Below, one piece after another: positions 32,040 to 41,291 of a DNA stretch of 59,796 bases. The notes under the pieces were generated by a model that was not told where the DNA came from, did not search any database, and worked only from the letters and a program-made list of their open reading frames with translations. How positions within the stretch are numbered: position 1 is the stretch's first letter; the number at the start of each line of letters is the position of its first letter. The position numbers and the translations under genes are program-made. Source of the DNA: a virus; the IMG/VR virus record IMGVR_UViG_3300044712_000086, positions 1 through 59,796 of that record; one strand, 5' to 3'.

Positions 32040-32116
32040 GTCTCTATAGCTCAGTTGGATAGAGCAACAGCCTTCTAAGCTGTGGGTCGGGTGTTCGAAT
32101 CACTCTAGAGACGCCA
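32040..32116 (+). tRNA. tRNA-Arg (TCT)
   Basis: Acceptor GTCTCTA/TAGAGAC, anticodon stem ACAGC/GCTGT with loop CTTCTAA (anticodon TCT), T arm GGGTG-TTCGAAT-CACTC, discriminator G and encoded CCA. Two bases separate it from tRNA-Leu. Confidence 0.95.
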
Positions 32117-32138
32117 GATTAACTCTAAGGTATTATTA

Positions 32139-32372
32139 ATGAATAAAGATGAATTAACATTTGGTCAACGTGCTTGTGGCGTTTCATTTAATCCAGGTGG
32201 TATTCCCGTTGTAAATGCTGTAAAGAAAGTTTACGCTGAAATTGTAGATCAGCTAAACGATATTCGGGTTAACGATCCAGATCCTGAAGTAAAGCGTATG
32301 TGTTCTATCGCTATTACTGAACTACAAACTTCTCAAATGTGGGCTGTTAAAGCTGTAACTTGGAACCTATAA
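32139..32372 (+). CDS. Acb2/Tad1-like small protein (candidate anti-CBASS/anti-Thoeris)
   Basis: 77 aa. FGQRACGVSFNPGGIPVVN, a central helix, then SIAITELQTSQMWAVKAVTW. The two-helix form and the closing AxTELxxxxMWAVKA pattern match small phage proteins that I remember as carrying the Acb2/Tad1 hairpin domain (DUF7681), which sequester cyclic-nucleotide immune signals. Assignment is from pattern memory. First gene after the tRNAs, at the accessory end of the plus-strand region. Confidence 0.52.
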   Translation: MNKDELTFGQRACGVSFNPGGIPVVNAVKKVYAEIVDQLNDIRVNDPDPEVKRMCSIAITELQTSQMWAVKAVTWNL

Positions 32373-32713
32373 TGAATCTAGCACAACAATTTTACTATGC
32401 AATCCTAGGTGATGAGCTACTACTTAAGCTACATTCCCGTGGTAAAAACTTTTCCTTTACTAAGACTGGTCCAGGTCGGAAGCATAAACAAGGAAAATAT
32501 ATTGGTATTAAATATGTTTATGCTGAGCCTATGACTCGCAAAGAATATAATGACCTACGTGGTTGGCCAGTTCCTGCTGATGAAAACGGTGATGACCCAG
32601 GTTACTTAGTCGAATATATTGATGGTGGCAAGTCAAATGCACTTGGTTATAACGGATATGTATCATGGTCACCAGCAGATGTATTTGAACGTGCTTATCA
32701 GGAACTAGCATAA
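32372..32713 (+). CDS. Conserved phage protein, unknown
   Basis: 113 aa from ATG 32372. C-terminal GYLVEYIDGGKSNALGYNGY and SWSPADVFERAYQ recur in a small phage family usually lying among late-early genes; function unknown. One-base overlap with the preceding stop. Confidence 0.7.
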   Translation: MNLAQQFYYAILGDELLLKLHSRGKNFSFTKTGPGRKHKQGKYIGIKYVYAEPMTRKEYNDLRGWPVPADENGDDPGYLVEYIDGGKSNALGYNGYVSWSPADVFERAYQELA

Positions 32714-33033
32714 TGAAAAAGGCCTATCATTCAAGAAAGTTTTTAAATAAAAACTCTGGAATGGCTGCTGTAGAAGTAGGCGGTACTTACAATAATTATT
32801 CCTTTGATTGCACAGTTGCTATCTCAGACTGTAATAGACGTATTGATCTTGACATGTATATGTGGGATGAAAAGTCTATTAAAGATAAAATGTATAAACT
32901 TAATTTATTAATTAGTGAATTAAGTAATCTTCGGGATTGGATTAACGAAACTACACCTGCTTATCTTGAAGGTAAGTCTGAAAAGAAAAGATCTAAAACA
33001 AAATCTTTAGAAGAGGTTTTAAATGATCTCTGA
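32713..33033 (+). CDS. Hypothetical protein
   Basis: 106 aa. Beta-rich N-terminal half (AAVEVGGTYNNYSFDCTVAI) and helical, basic C-terminal half. One-base overlap with the preceding gene; 11-nt overlap with the next. Unknown. Confidence 0.62.
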   Translation: MKKAYHSRKFLNKNSGMAAVEVGGTYNNYSFDCTVAISDCNRRIDLDMYMWDEKSIKDKMYKLNLLISELSNLRDWINETTPAYLEGKSEKKRSKTKSLEEVLNDL

Positions 33034-33196
33034 AATTGACATTCAAGATATGGACCCTAACCATGATCTAACCTCTGAAGAAATTATTAACGATGATAAA
33101 GCTTATTGGGTTAATATGGAATTACAATTACTCTATTTAGAGATGGGTTGGGGTAACCTTCATATTAACGGTAATAAAAAACTATATGAGGAATAA
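33023..33196 (+). CDS. Acidic microgene, unknown
   Basis: 57 aa, acidic (DIQDMDPNHDLTSEEIINDD) with a C-terminal amphipathic helix. Overlaps the preceding gene by 11 nt. Unknown. Confidence 0.55.
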   Translation: MISEIDIQDMDPNHDLTSEEIINDDKAYWVNMELQLLYLEMGWGNLHINGNKKLYEE

Positions 33197-33198
33197 TT

Positions 33199-33345
33199 AT
33201 GTCAGGTAAGGGTAGTAACAGACGTAATGAAGATACGGACAAAGTAAGGAGTAACTGGGATCAGATTGATTGGTCCAGTACTCGTAAGGAAGAAAAGAAA
33301 GAACAAGATGAGCTGCCAGAGCAAACTAAAAACACTAACCAGTGA
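33199..33345 (+). CDS. Conserved small phage protein (MSGKGS type)
   Basis: 48 aa, beginning MSGKGSNRRNEDTDKVRSNW and with WDQIDW; very polar and charged. This N-terminal signature is common in aquatic phages next to nucleotide or photosynthesis genes. Overlaps the Dps-like gene by 38 nt. Unknown. Confidence 0.65.
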   Translation: MSGKGSNRRNEDTDKVRSNWDQIDWSSTRKEEKKEQDELPEQTKNTNQ

Positions 33346-33739
33346 TAATTTTATTGTATACTTCAAAGCACAAGTATACCACCTAAATATTGTTGGTCCT
33401 AATTTTCCTCAATACCATGAACTATTTAAAGAAGTTTATGATTATTTATGGGAACATCACGACAATTTAAATGAGCAGTGTCGTCAGATGGGCGATATGT
33501 GCATGACTAGCCTTAAGGACTATGCATCTGCATCTAATTTTTCGTTAGAAAATAAAGCTAAAACCGATAAGGATATGCTTAAAGATCTAGAAAAATCCTT
33601 AAGTGAATTACAGTATTGTGCTCAAATGCTTTACACAGAAGCTGGCGCTGAAGGTCATGGTGCTTTAGAAACATATATCGGAGACTATATGATGGGTGTC
33701 TCTAAACTACATTGGAAAGTTAAAACATGTCTGAGTTAA
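33308..33739 (+). CDS. Dps-like ferritin-fold protein
   Basis: 143 aa from ATG 33308, four-helix type. Ferroxidase-site residues H25, H37, D52 and E56 have the same spacing (12, 15, 4) as H51, H63, D78 and E82 of E. coli Dps, in the context HLNIVGPNFPQYHELF. It would form a small iron-oxidising shell that protects DNA from oxidants. A Dps in a phage is unusual but known from aquatic phages. Very short N-terminal tail, so DNA binding by the tail is unlikely. Confidence 0.78.
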   Translation: MSCQSKLKTLTSDNFIVYFKAQVYHLNIVGPNFPQYHELFKEVYDYLWEHHDNLNEQCRQMGDMCMTSLKDYASASNFSLENKAKTDKDMLKDLEKSLSELQYCAQMLYTEAGAEGHGALETYIGDYMMGVSKLHWKVKTCLS

Positions 33740-34023
33740 AAAGCTATAATGTACAAGCCTTACGTGGTCACAACTACGATGACCATACTTTTCAGGCTGA
33801 TATGCGTGAGTCTGGTATTTATATTCCAGATGAATTACTATACAAGAAAGAGCTAGGACCATACGTTATTAATGAAGTATATAAGCAATCTGTAAATGGA
33901 TTGCCTAACGTTATTAATGATCTAACTGGTCGTCCCTATACTGCTGAAGAAGCTAAAGAAGTAGCTGGTGCTAATCGTAAGCAAGCACTAGATATGTACG
34001 ATAAACTACTATCGACTAAATAA
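33727..34023 (+). CDS. Conserved phage protein, unknown
   Basis: 98 aa; last plus-strand gene. QADMRESGIYIPDELLYKK and LTGRPYTAEEAKEVA look conserved but are not assigned. Overlaps the Dps-like gene by 13 nt and ends at the bidirectional terminator. Confidence 0.65.
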   Translation: MSELKSYNVQALRGHNYDDHTFQADMRESGIYIPDELLYKKELGPYVINEVYKQSVNGLPNVINDLTGRPYTAEEAKEVAGANRKQALDMYDKLLSTK

Positions 34024-34072
34024 AAAAAAAAAATAACCCTACCAGGATTAATTCCTAGTAGGGTTTTTTATT
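34024..34072. terminator. Bidirectional intrinsic terminator
   Basis: CCCTACCAGG (34037-34046) pairs with CCTAGTAGGG (34054-34063, one mismatch) around ATTAATT. Plus strand is followed by TTTTTTATT; minus strand by a run of more than ten T interrupted once. It separates the converging plus-strand middle genes and minus-strand late genes. Confidence 0.9.
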
Positions 34073-34075
34073 CGA

Positions 34076-37000
34076 TTAAGTCATGAAGTATACTTTACCT
34101 TGTTTAGCTTGTTGTTTTACTTTATCCATAGCTTTAGCCTTTTTAGCTAAACCTCTGTTAATCCAGCTATTAAGGCCGCCTTCGTTTTTATTAAAAGCTG
34201 CTCTAGTTCCACTAACATCTAGATATTCAATAACAGCATTTAAAAGTATTTTAAATTGAGAAGGTGTTAATACAACTGCACCTGATCGATCTTCTGGTTT
34301 AACATAACCATATTTAGGGTTTTCAAGAACCTCTTTAAATTTCTTTTGTGGTTCTGAAGGATTCTTAGTATCCTTAATATAGCCATATTCTCTATCAAGC
34401 GTAATAAATGCACCACGGTACTTACTGTTTTTATCAATAACTACTTCACCCTGATTTTCAATTTCCTTAATACCTTCTCTAAGTTGATTTTCAAAATCTT
34501 CTTTAAAAGGTTTCTGAATATCCCAATCAAAAATCTTGGGTGCAATAATGTTATTAGCAGTATATAATACGTAGGGGTAACTTGTTGCATCTGTAATAAA
34601 GTTATCGAATACGGGTAACATATACATCATTTTAGCAGGATCTTTACCACCATTAATGTAATTCATTGTATCAATAACTAACGCAGACTCACGATACTGA
34701 CCGAGTAACGGACCAATTTGGTTAATGGCAGCAGTACCTTCACCGGGTTCCCATACAGTACCGTCTTCAAATACTTTAGGTTTTGCTGGTGCTAAAGCAT
34801 TAAACATAGCACGAGTCAATTTAATTTTACGTTCGTTAGCACCAGTGCCTACAGTAACAGTAGTTCCTGTTTCTACAGGAGTCATGTTACCTAGACTCAT
34901 CTTTTCACCATATATACCTGTTGGATGTGGTACGCGACCAAGCATTTGTAATACTTTAACCATCTTCTTTGGTAATACAAATTGCCACTCAGATACAACA
35001 TCTTTAAGAGTAAACTTAAAAATTTCATTAATATCTTTAATAGCCGCTTCAGTATTACCATTATAGTAGTTTACAAGTTCATCACTAAACTCAGGATGCT
35101 CTTTTAAAAACGCTCTTGCTTCTTCTAAGTGATAAGCTAATGGCTTACCATAGTCTGTAGTTAATAGTACTTTCTTAGCTAGTGATTTATTAAATGATCT
35201 ACTTCCATATTTGTCAAGTAGCTCTTTAAATTTCATAGCTTTTTCACGTTGGTCTAAACCAAATGCTTTGTCAATACTTTGGTGTTTAGCTACATCTATA
35301 AAGTATGTACGGGGGTTACCTTCTGGTTGTGTATCATCAAATACACCATCACGATCAGCAGATTCCCATAATAAACCTACACGCTCAATAACGTTCATTT
35401 CACCAATGTCCATTGCTAAGAACGCACGACCCGCAGAGTTCATATCAATAGCTACAGTAGCTTTAGGTAAAAATGGTTTATTATTTTTCTTGGCATCTAA
35501 ATAATTAGAAGCATCTACATAAGCCTGTAGTACATAACCCCATGTTTCTCTATCAGAATTATCTAATAAAGTTTGCATAGCTACTTTTTGTTCATCAGTA
35601 AGCTTAGATGGATCAACAGTCTGGGGATCTACCATAGCATTGTATACATCTCTTTTTGTTGATGGTACAATTGATTTAAGTACTGAACCTACTTGAGCAG
35701 CAGCAATTAGGAAGTTAGGTGTAATAGCTTCTAAAATATTAGGGGCAGTCATATTTTCAGTAGTCATACCTACAGTACGACCTACATCAAGAACTCTACC
35801 AAGAGTTAATAAGAAGCCTAATTCACGTTCTTGTGCTGATAAGCTGTTAATATCGAAATTACCTGATCTAACCTTATTACCAATACGTTCCCAATACTTT
35901 TCAGCGGTAAATCTATTTACACCAGTTTCATGATAGTTACTATCCATCATAAATGGATTACCAATACCTGTAGTAATAGCTCTGGTAAATTTATTACGCT
36001 GCTCATTCATGTCTAATGAATCATTGTATAAACGGTGAACAGAGTAATCTTCCCAATGAGGTGTATATCGAGGTACGCCTTGTAATAATGCGTTAGATAG
36101 CATAGTAAGTTCTTTACCAATGCCATTAAGTTTATCTTTAACTACAGGACTACCTTCCTCAATATCCCGTTTAGTAATCTTAAACAGATCAAGAGTATTA
36201 AATGGGGCAGGGTTAGCAGGATCATTTTGAGCTTCAATAAGAGCGTTACTATATAACATAGCACCGATATAAGCCTTACCTGGGCCAACTAAGCGACCAA
36301 TACTACCGGCAATACGTTTAGCTTCAGTAACATTATCTAATTTTTCAAAGTTAACTTTCTGCTTATCACCCCTACGGATGTTACGCATAGCGCCAGCATA
36401 GTTACCTTCTTCAGTTACAGGTACAGTTTGAGACATACCTGCACCAGCCTCACCTAATGTACGTCTTAGGTTACGACCACTAGCATAAAACTCAGTACCA
36501 AAGATAGGGTTTAAACGAACAATACGTGTACCGTCTGGAGCGTTATCTAAAGTAAAGATATCAGAATTAACTAAGGCATTTAAAGCAGTAGCACCAGCAG
36601 ACTGTGCATCTACGTTTTGCCCTTGTAGTGTACGAGGGTCAAGTGGGTTATTTTCAGCATCTACTTGAGAACCTTTAGCATAGTTTTTAATTAAACGACC
36701 TAATGTTTGTTCAACAACCTCTACAGGTACACCACCGCTAACAGCATTCTTGGGAATTGCTACATCACCTTCTTGGGAAAGAATAGCATCTAAATAATTA
36801 AATGTATCTTTTTCATCGGTTTGAATTTCACCATTACCTGTTTTAGCAGCACCAGCAAGCATAGGTGCGATCATATTAGCAGCTAAAGTAATATTAGAAG
36901 CTACTTGCTTAGTTGATAGACCTAAACCTTGTTTAAGGTAGGTCATACCAGATAGTTCTACAGGAGTAGCGCTACCTTCTTCGGTAATATTAACCATTTC

Positions 37001-37483
37001 ACGGCTAAGTGATTCACCAATATCTCTGGCAGAACGCTGAATAGTACCTGCCTGAGTAGGTAATACTGCTTCAGGGAATGCGTCTCTTAACTCTTGTTGT
37101 GATTCCCAATCAATATTAACTGATTGCGCTAGTCTAGCTTGTCTAGCCTTTTCTTCTTCTAATTGTTGTAGTCTAACGTCATAAGGTGTAACTTCACCTT
37201 GAGCAGTTAGTGTTTCTCTTTCTACATCTACAACATCGTTAAAAGGTTGTGGCTCAACTTCTTGGGGTACAAAACTAGGAGCAGCAAAGGATTGATATTC
37301 CTCTGGTGCTGGCATCTCAGGTACAGGTGCTCCACCTTGAAATGGAGTACCAGTAACCTGCATGTTTTCAGGTAATGGTGCTTGAGCATTAGCTCTTGCA
37401 GCAGCTTGGTTAGCAAGTTGTTGTTCTAGGAACTTGTTACCTAGTGGTGGTACCTGGCTAGGTACATTGACATTAATAGCCAT
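34076..37483 (-). CDS. Internal virion protein with RNA-polymerase-like motifs (candidate virion RNAP)
   Basis: 1135 aa, last gene of the late operon, after other ejection proteins. A Q/P/A-rich N-terminus (1-120) precedes a large globular part. VAIDMNSAGRAFLAMDIG (D680) resembles motif A; KSLAKKVLLTTDYG (K766, K770, Y778, G779) fits motif B with the R/K-x3-K-x7-YG spacing of phage N4 virion polymerase; MLPVFDNFITDA (D960) resembles motif C. A DxxGR motif is not clear (the nearest is ETGVNRF, 519-525). The size matches the N4 mini-vRNAP. Alternatively a large structural ejection protein with chance motifs. Confidence 0.5.
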   Translation of the reverse strand: MAINVNVPSQVPPLGNKFLEQQLANQAAARANAQAPLPENMQVTGTPFQGGAPVPEMPAPEEYQSFAAPSFVPQEVEPQPFNDVVDVERETLTAQGEVTPYDVRLQQLEEEKARQARLAQSVNIDWESQQELRDAFPEAVLPTQAGTIQRSARDIGESLSREMVNITEEGSATPVELSGMTYLKQGLGLSTKQVASNITLAANMIAPMLAGAAKTGNGEIQTDEKDTFNYLDAILSQEGDVAIPKNAVSGGVPVEVVEQTLGRLIKNYAKGSQVDAENNPLDPRTLQGQNVDAQSAGATALNALVNSDIFTLDNAPDGTRIVRLNPIFGTEFYASGRNLRRTLGEAGAGMSQTVPVTEEGNYAGAMRNIRRGDKQKVNFEKLDNVTEAKRIAGSIGRLVGPGKAYIGAMLYSNALIEAQNDPANPAPFNTLDLFKITKRDIEEGSPVVKDKLNGIGKELTMLSNALLQGVPRYTPHWEDYSVHRLYNDSLDMNEQRNKFTRAITTGIGNPFMMDSNYHETGVNRFTAEKYWERIGNKVRSGNFDINSLSAQERELGFLLTLGRVLDVGRTVGMTTENMTAPNILEAITPNFLIAAAQVGSVLKSIVPSTKRDVYNAMVDPQTVDPSKLTDEQKVAMQTLLDNSDRETWGYVLQAYVDASNYLDAKKNNKPFLPKATVAIDMNSAGRAFLAMDIGEMNVIERVGLLWESADRDGVFDDTQPEGNPRTYFIDVAKHQSIDKAFGLDQREKAMKFKELLDKYGSRSFNKSLAKKVLLTTDYGKPLAYHLEEARAFLKEHPEFSDELVNYYNGNTEAAIKDINEIFKFTLKDVVSEWQFVLPKKMVKVLQMLGRVPHPTGIYGEKMSLGNMTPVETGTTVTVGTGANERKIKLTRAMFNALAPAKPKVFEDGTVWEPGEGTAAINQIGPLLGQYRESALVIDTMNYINGGKDPAKMMYMLPVFDNFITDATSYPYVLYTANNIIAPKIFDWDIQKPFKEDFENQLREGIKEIENQGEVVIDKNSKYRGAFITLDREYGYIKDTKNPSEPQKKFKEVLENPKYGYVKPEDRSGAVVLTPSQFKILLNAVIEYLDVSGTRAAFNKNEGGLNSWINRGLAKKAKAMDKVKQQAKQGKVYFMT

Positions 37484-40400
37484 TTATTCTTCTCCAAGTG
37501 TTTTCTGAAGATATTTAGCAAAGGCGGGAGATGTTCCAAATACTGGAAGCAGCCTTGCACCCTTCTCAATTTCCTTACCCTCAGGGGCAGATAGGGCTGA
37601 GTTAACCCTGTTAATATAAGCTAGTTGTGGAGATTGACTAGAAATCTTTTCATAGACATCACCAAGAATAGTCTTACTGTATTTGTCGTTGCCTGTAATA
37701 TCGGATACTGCATCCCATACACGTTGACCTGTACCTAGAATACCCATTTGACTTACAACTCTTTGGAATTGCTTATCGTCTTTGAGCCATTCAGGTGGTG
37801 ACTCACCATACTTAATTAGATCTTTGATATAAAGAGCAAGTAAAGCCATAGCAAGCATCATAGCAATAGTAGCAGCAGCATTACCTTGATCAGCAGAACC
37901 TTTTCTGTTTAAATCACCAATAAGTCTTGGTAATACATTGGCAGTAAAAGTTGATGTGTAACCTTGGAACTGAGTAAACAGTCTTAGGTATGGATCACTA
38001 TAAAACTTAGGTCTATTTAGCTGTGAAGGAATTACAACGGCTTCATTAATAAAAGCGTAAGTACCCTTTTGAAGATTATCCATAACTCTTTGTTCGGTAT
38101 CAATACTATGCTTAGTGATATTAGTCATAAAGTTATAGTCAACACCTAAACGAGTTAAATGTTCTTTAGCATCAATAACAGCTTGATCAGTCGGATCACC
38201 AGACTTAATTGTAGATAACCAATTGTTAATAGCGTCTGCAGCAATAGCTAACTTGGCATTACGAGTAATAGTAGTCATAGAAGTTAGACCAGTAATTTTA
38301 AAGAAACCTTCTGTCCACTTCTGGAAGTATCCTGACATAATATCGTTTCTATGTGCGATACCACCTTCTCTTAAGTAACCAGCATTAGATAAAGCAATTC
38401 TATGCTCAACAGGTTTCATTTTAATTTTGTCAGTAGTAGCAGCGCCTAACTCTCTGAACAATGCAGCAAACTCTTTACCAAATGTTTTTAGTAATACATG
38501 AGTAGCTTTAATAGCTTGAGGTTTATTTAGGTTACGGTACACCTGAGCAAATTCTACTGTAGAACTAATAGCAGCTAAAGGTAATGAAGTAATAGTAGAT
38601 AGGAAGTTAACAGTACTTAAAGCACCACGAACATATTTGTTCTCAATTTGGTGAAACTTACCAGCCCTCATGTCTAAAAAGTCTTTAACTTCTTTAGCCA
38701 TAAATGAAGCTTGTTGTTCGGTAATATCGCCATTTTGTTTTGCAGCTTCAATTAAAGCAGCTAACTTAGCACCATCTTTACCGATTAAATTCATATTAAT
38801 ATTCTTAGCAGCACCTCTGGCAGATAATGTATAAGCATTATCAACTAGATCATGTGAAAAATATTTATGGAATTTACCACGGTTAACTGGATCATAAAGC
38901 TTTTTAGCTAATTCGTCTTTGTTCTTTAAAGATGCAACATCAAAGTTAAGGATGTCATCAAGAGCATCTTCCATTGAGTTAATGCTATTATTATCAAGAA
39001 CGGTATTAGCAAGCTTAGTAGCTTCTTGTTGTGATAAGCCTAAAGCTGAAGTTAAATCATTAACAAACTGATTAAAGTACCTTGAAACAATTGTCTTATC
39101 TAAAGGTCTTTGTTCAATAAAGTCATCAAACCTAAGTTGGCTTTTAGTTGCTGCATTATAAGTTGTAATCATATTATCAATACGATTAGCATACTCTACA
39201 ATAGCATTTTTATACTGAGCAAACTCACCTAAATCTTTATCTAGATCGTACTTACCTACAACACCATCCATGTTGTCTGCAAATTGAGCTTTCTTTCTAC
39301 GTACTAATTTTTCCATTACATCTAGTACTTTAGGATTAGATAATAAGATAGATATTTTCTTACTATCCATACCATTAAACATGGCTTCCATTTCTTCTTT
39401 AGTACCAAAGTGTTTATGAATATTAGCTTCAACTAAAGCTTGTTGATCTGTAATAGATGAACCATTAACAGGGTTACCTGCACCGAGTAATGTAGCTAGA
39501 GCAGCTGTATATTTACTCTTATGAATGCTATCGCCCATAATGGTATTAGACCATTTGTCCCATAAAGAAGATATACCTTTATCTTGCCACCAAGAACCAA
39601 TCTTTGCGGGAATACCTTCAATAGAACGCTTAGTTGTTTCCATCTCAGCAAGCTTATCTAAGCTAACATCTGCATTGGTTGTTAAAGCTTCATTGGCAAT
39701 GTCTACCGCAAAAGGTACTTTGTCTCCGAATTGTTCTCTGAATGCAACATCATTACCACGGTTAATAGTCTTGTCTGAAAATGTTAAATTCTTAGCTGTA
39801 GCAGCAGCACCACCAATAGTACCGCCTAATAAAGCACCACCAACAGTAGCATTTAAAACTCTGTTCTTTAGCTTAGAATAATCTTCACCTTCAGGTACGT
39901 TTAAACTAGATGTTTCACCGAAGTATTGTACTAGTTCTTGTAAACCTTCTGTTGGACCTTCTGTAGCAGCACCTACAGCAACTGCTTTACCGATATTAGC
40001 TAAGCCTAATTGTTGTCTTGCTGCAACAATCTTAGCAGCATCAGCAACATCTTTTACTGATTCTTGAGTTGCTTTGACAATCATAGCCTCAGCAGCTTCT
40101 TTAGTAAAACCCTTTTTAATTAATTGATTTTTAATTAATTCTTGGGTAGCACTAGAAGTAATATTAAGTCCAGGGGCTTTAACAACACCCGCTAAACCTA
40201 AACGATCTAAAGCAGCTTGGGTAACACCGGACATAATAGCTGTACTAGCATTCTTTTCTTTTTGTTCATTCCATACATTACCTGTATAGATAGCAGCAGG
40301 AACGGATAATGATAAACCAAATGTAGCAGGTGCAGCAAATGCAGCAGCTAAAGAAGCTACCATTTGAGGAGCAGAAGAAGCAGCAGTACCTACTAAGTAG

Positions 40401-41278
40401 TCAGTTAACTTACCAAAGCTATCTAATTTCCAATTACCTTTATCGTCAAATGCTTCAGCATTACGTAGGTATGGTAGTGATTCAAGCTCAGATCGTAATG
40501 CACGTACATTAGATGTACCTACGTTTTCTAGGAACTCAATACCTGTAGTTCTACCGATAAGATCGATAGCGCCAAATAAACCTTGTTTCATTTGCGCCAT
40601 ACCGATATCTAGTCCAGTAGATAGGTTGCTTGTTGCCTTACCAAATCGATCTTCACCTTCACGGATAACAGCAGGACCAGCGAAATAATCACTACGACCT
40701 GCGTCATCTACAGAAGCACCAAATGACTTTGCGTCAGGAGTAAATACCTTAGCACGAACCCCAAACTGATTACGCTCTTCATTTAGCTTATCTAGTAACA
40801 AGTCTGCTTCAGTCTTTTTACCTTCATTAATACGTCTTTGTCGCTCTAATCTACCCCAATACATTGCATTGGTTTGATCAACAGTAGGTGTTAATGATGG
40901 GTTAACAACACCCATTTCTAATAATTTAGTACTTAACTTATTACCATAAGGGTCAGTTAAGTCACCCATTACACGACCAAACTTATCAATTTCTCCGGTA
41001 ACTACTGGTGTAGTAAAGTTACCTTGTCTTGCTACGTTACCTACAATAGCTGTTTGAGTATCAGCACCGGGTTGAGAACCTTCAAAGGCACCTCGTTTAG
41101 AGTCTACCTTTGAAGTCTCAGCAGCATTAATACCCCGAATACGTACAGCAGTACCTTCAGGGGTTGTGAAAGTATCTGCGTCCTTTAATATATTGTTACC
41201 TACTTTAAAGTCAGAAGCTTTAGGGATAGACGAAACATCTACACCGATATCTGATAATACTTTTTCCAATCTATCCAT
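37484..41278 (-). CDS. Large internal virion (ejection) protein with N-terminal SNase-like domain
   Basis: 1264 aa. Residues ~28-125 match the staphylococcal-nuclease fold: DADTF (D33, D35), VRIRGINAAE (R46, N51, E54) and KFGRVMGDL (R102). The spacing of R35, D40, E43 and R87 in SNase is kept but D40 is N here, so activity may be lost. A glycine/alanine-rich hydrophobic middle (YLVGTAASSAPQMVASLAAA) and long helical C-terminal part resemble T7 gp16-type ejection proteins. Starts directly after the SLT-domain protein gene. Confidence 0.7.
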   Translation of the reverse strand: MDRLEKVLSDIGVDVSSIPKASDFKVGNNILKDADTFTTPEGTAVRIRGINAAETSKVDSKRGAFEGSQPGADTQTAIVGNVARQGNFTTPVVTGEIDKFGRVMGDLTDPYGNKLSTKLLEMGVVNPSLTPTVDQTNAMYWGRLERQRRINEGKKTEADLLLDKLNEERNQFGVRAKVFTPDAKSFGASVDDAGRSDYFAGPAVIREGEDRFGKATSNLSTGLDIGMAQMKQGLFGAIDLIGRTTGIEFLENVGTSNVRALRSELESLPYLRNAEAFDDKGNWKLDSFGKLTDYLVGTAASSAPQMVASLAAAFAAPATFGLSLSVPAAIYTGNVWNEQKEKNASTAIMSGVTQAALDRLGLAGVVKAPGLNITSSATQELIKNQLIKKGFTKEAAEAMIVKATQESVKDVADAAKIVAARQQLGLANIGKAVAVGAATEGPTEGLQELVQYFGETSSLNVPEGEDYSKLKNRVLNATVGGALLGGTIGGAAATAKNLTFSDKTINRGNDVAFREQFGDKVPFAVDIANEALTTNADVSLDKLAEMETTKRSIEGIPAKIGSWWQDKGISSLWDKWSNTIMGDSIHKSKYTAALATLLGAGNPVNGSSITDQQALVEANIHKHFGTKEEMEAMFNGMDSKKISILLSNPKVLDVMEKLVRRKKAQFADNMDGVVGKYDLDKDLGEFAQYKNAIVEYANRIDNMITTYNAATKSQLRFDDFIEQRPLDKTIVSRYFNQFVNDLTSALGLSQQEATKLANTVLDNNSINSMEDALDDILNFDVASLKNKDELAKKLYDPVNRGKFHKYFSHDLVDNAYTLSARGAAKNINMNLIGKDGAKLAALIEAAKQNGDITEQQASFMAKEVKDFLDMRAGKFHQIENKYVRGALSTVNFLSTITSLPLAAISSTVEFAQVYRNLNKPQAIKATHVLLKTFGKEFAALFRELGAATTDKIKMKPVEHRIALSNAGYLREGGIAHRNDIMSGYFQKWTEGFFKITGLTSMTTITRNAKLAIAADAINNWLSTIKSGDPTDQAVIDAKEHLTRLGVDYNFMTNITKHSIDTEQRVMDNLQKGTYAFINEAVVIPSQLNRPKFYSDPYLRLFTQFQGYTSTFTANVLPRLIGDLNRKGSADQGNAAATIAMMLAMALLALYIKDLIKYGESPPEWLKDDKQFQRVVSQMGILGTGQRVWDAVSDITGNDKYSKTILGDVYEKISSQSPQLAYINRVNSALSAPEGKEIEKGARLLPVFGTSPAFAKYLQKTLGEE

Positions 41279-41291
41279 ATTACCTCTTTGT

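Noticed and set aside
37484-41278. Tape measure protein of a long-tailed phage
   Set aside because: N-terminal SNase domain, neighbourhood of ejection proteins and absence of other long-tail genes favour an internal virion protein.
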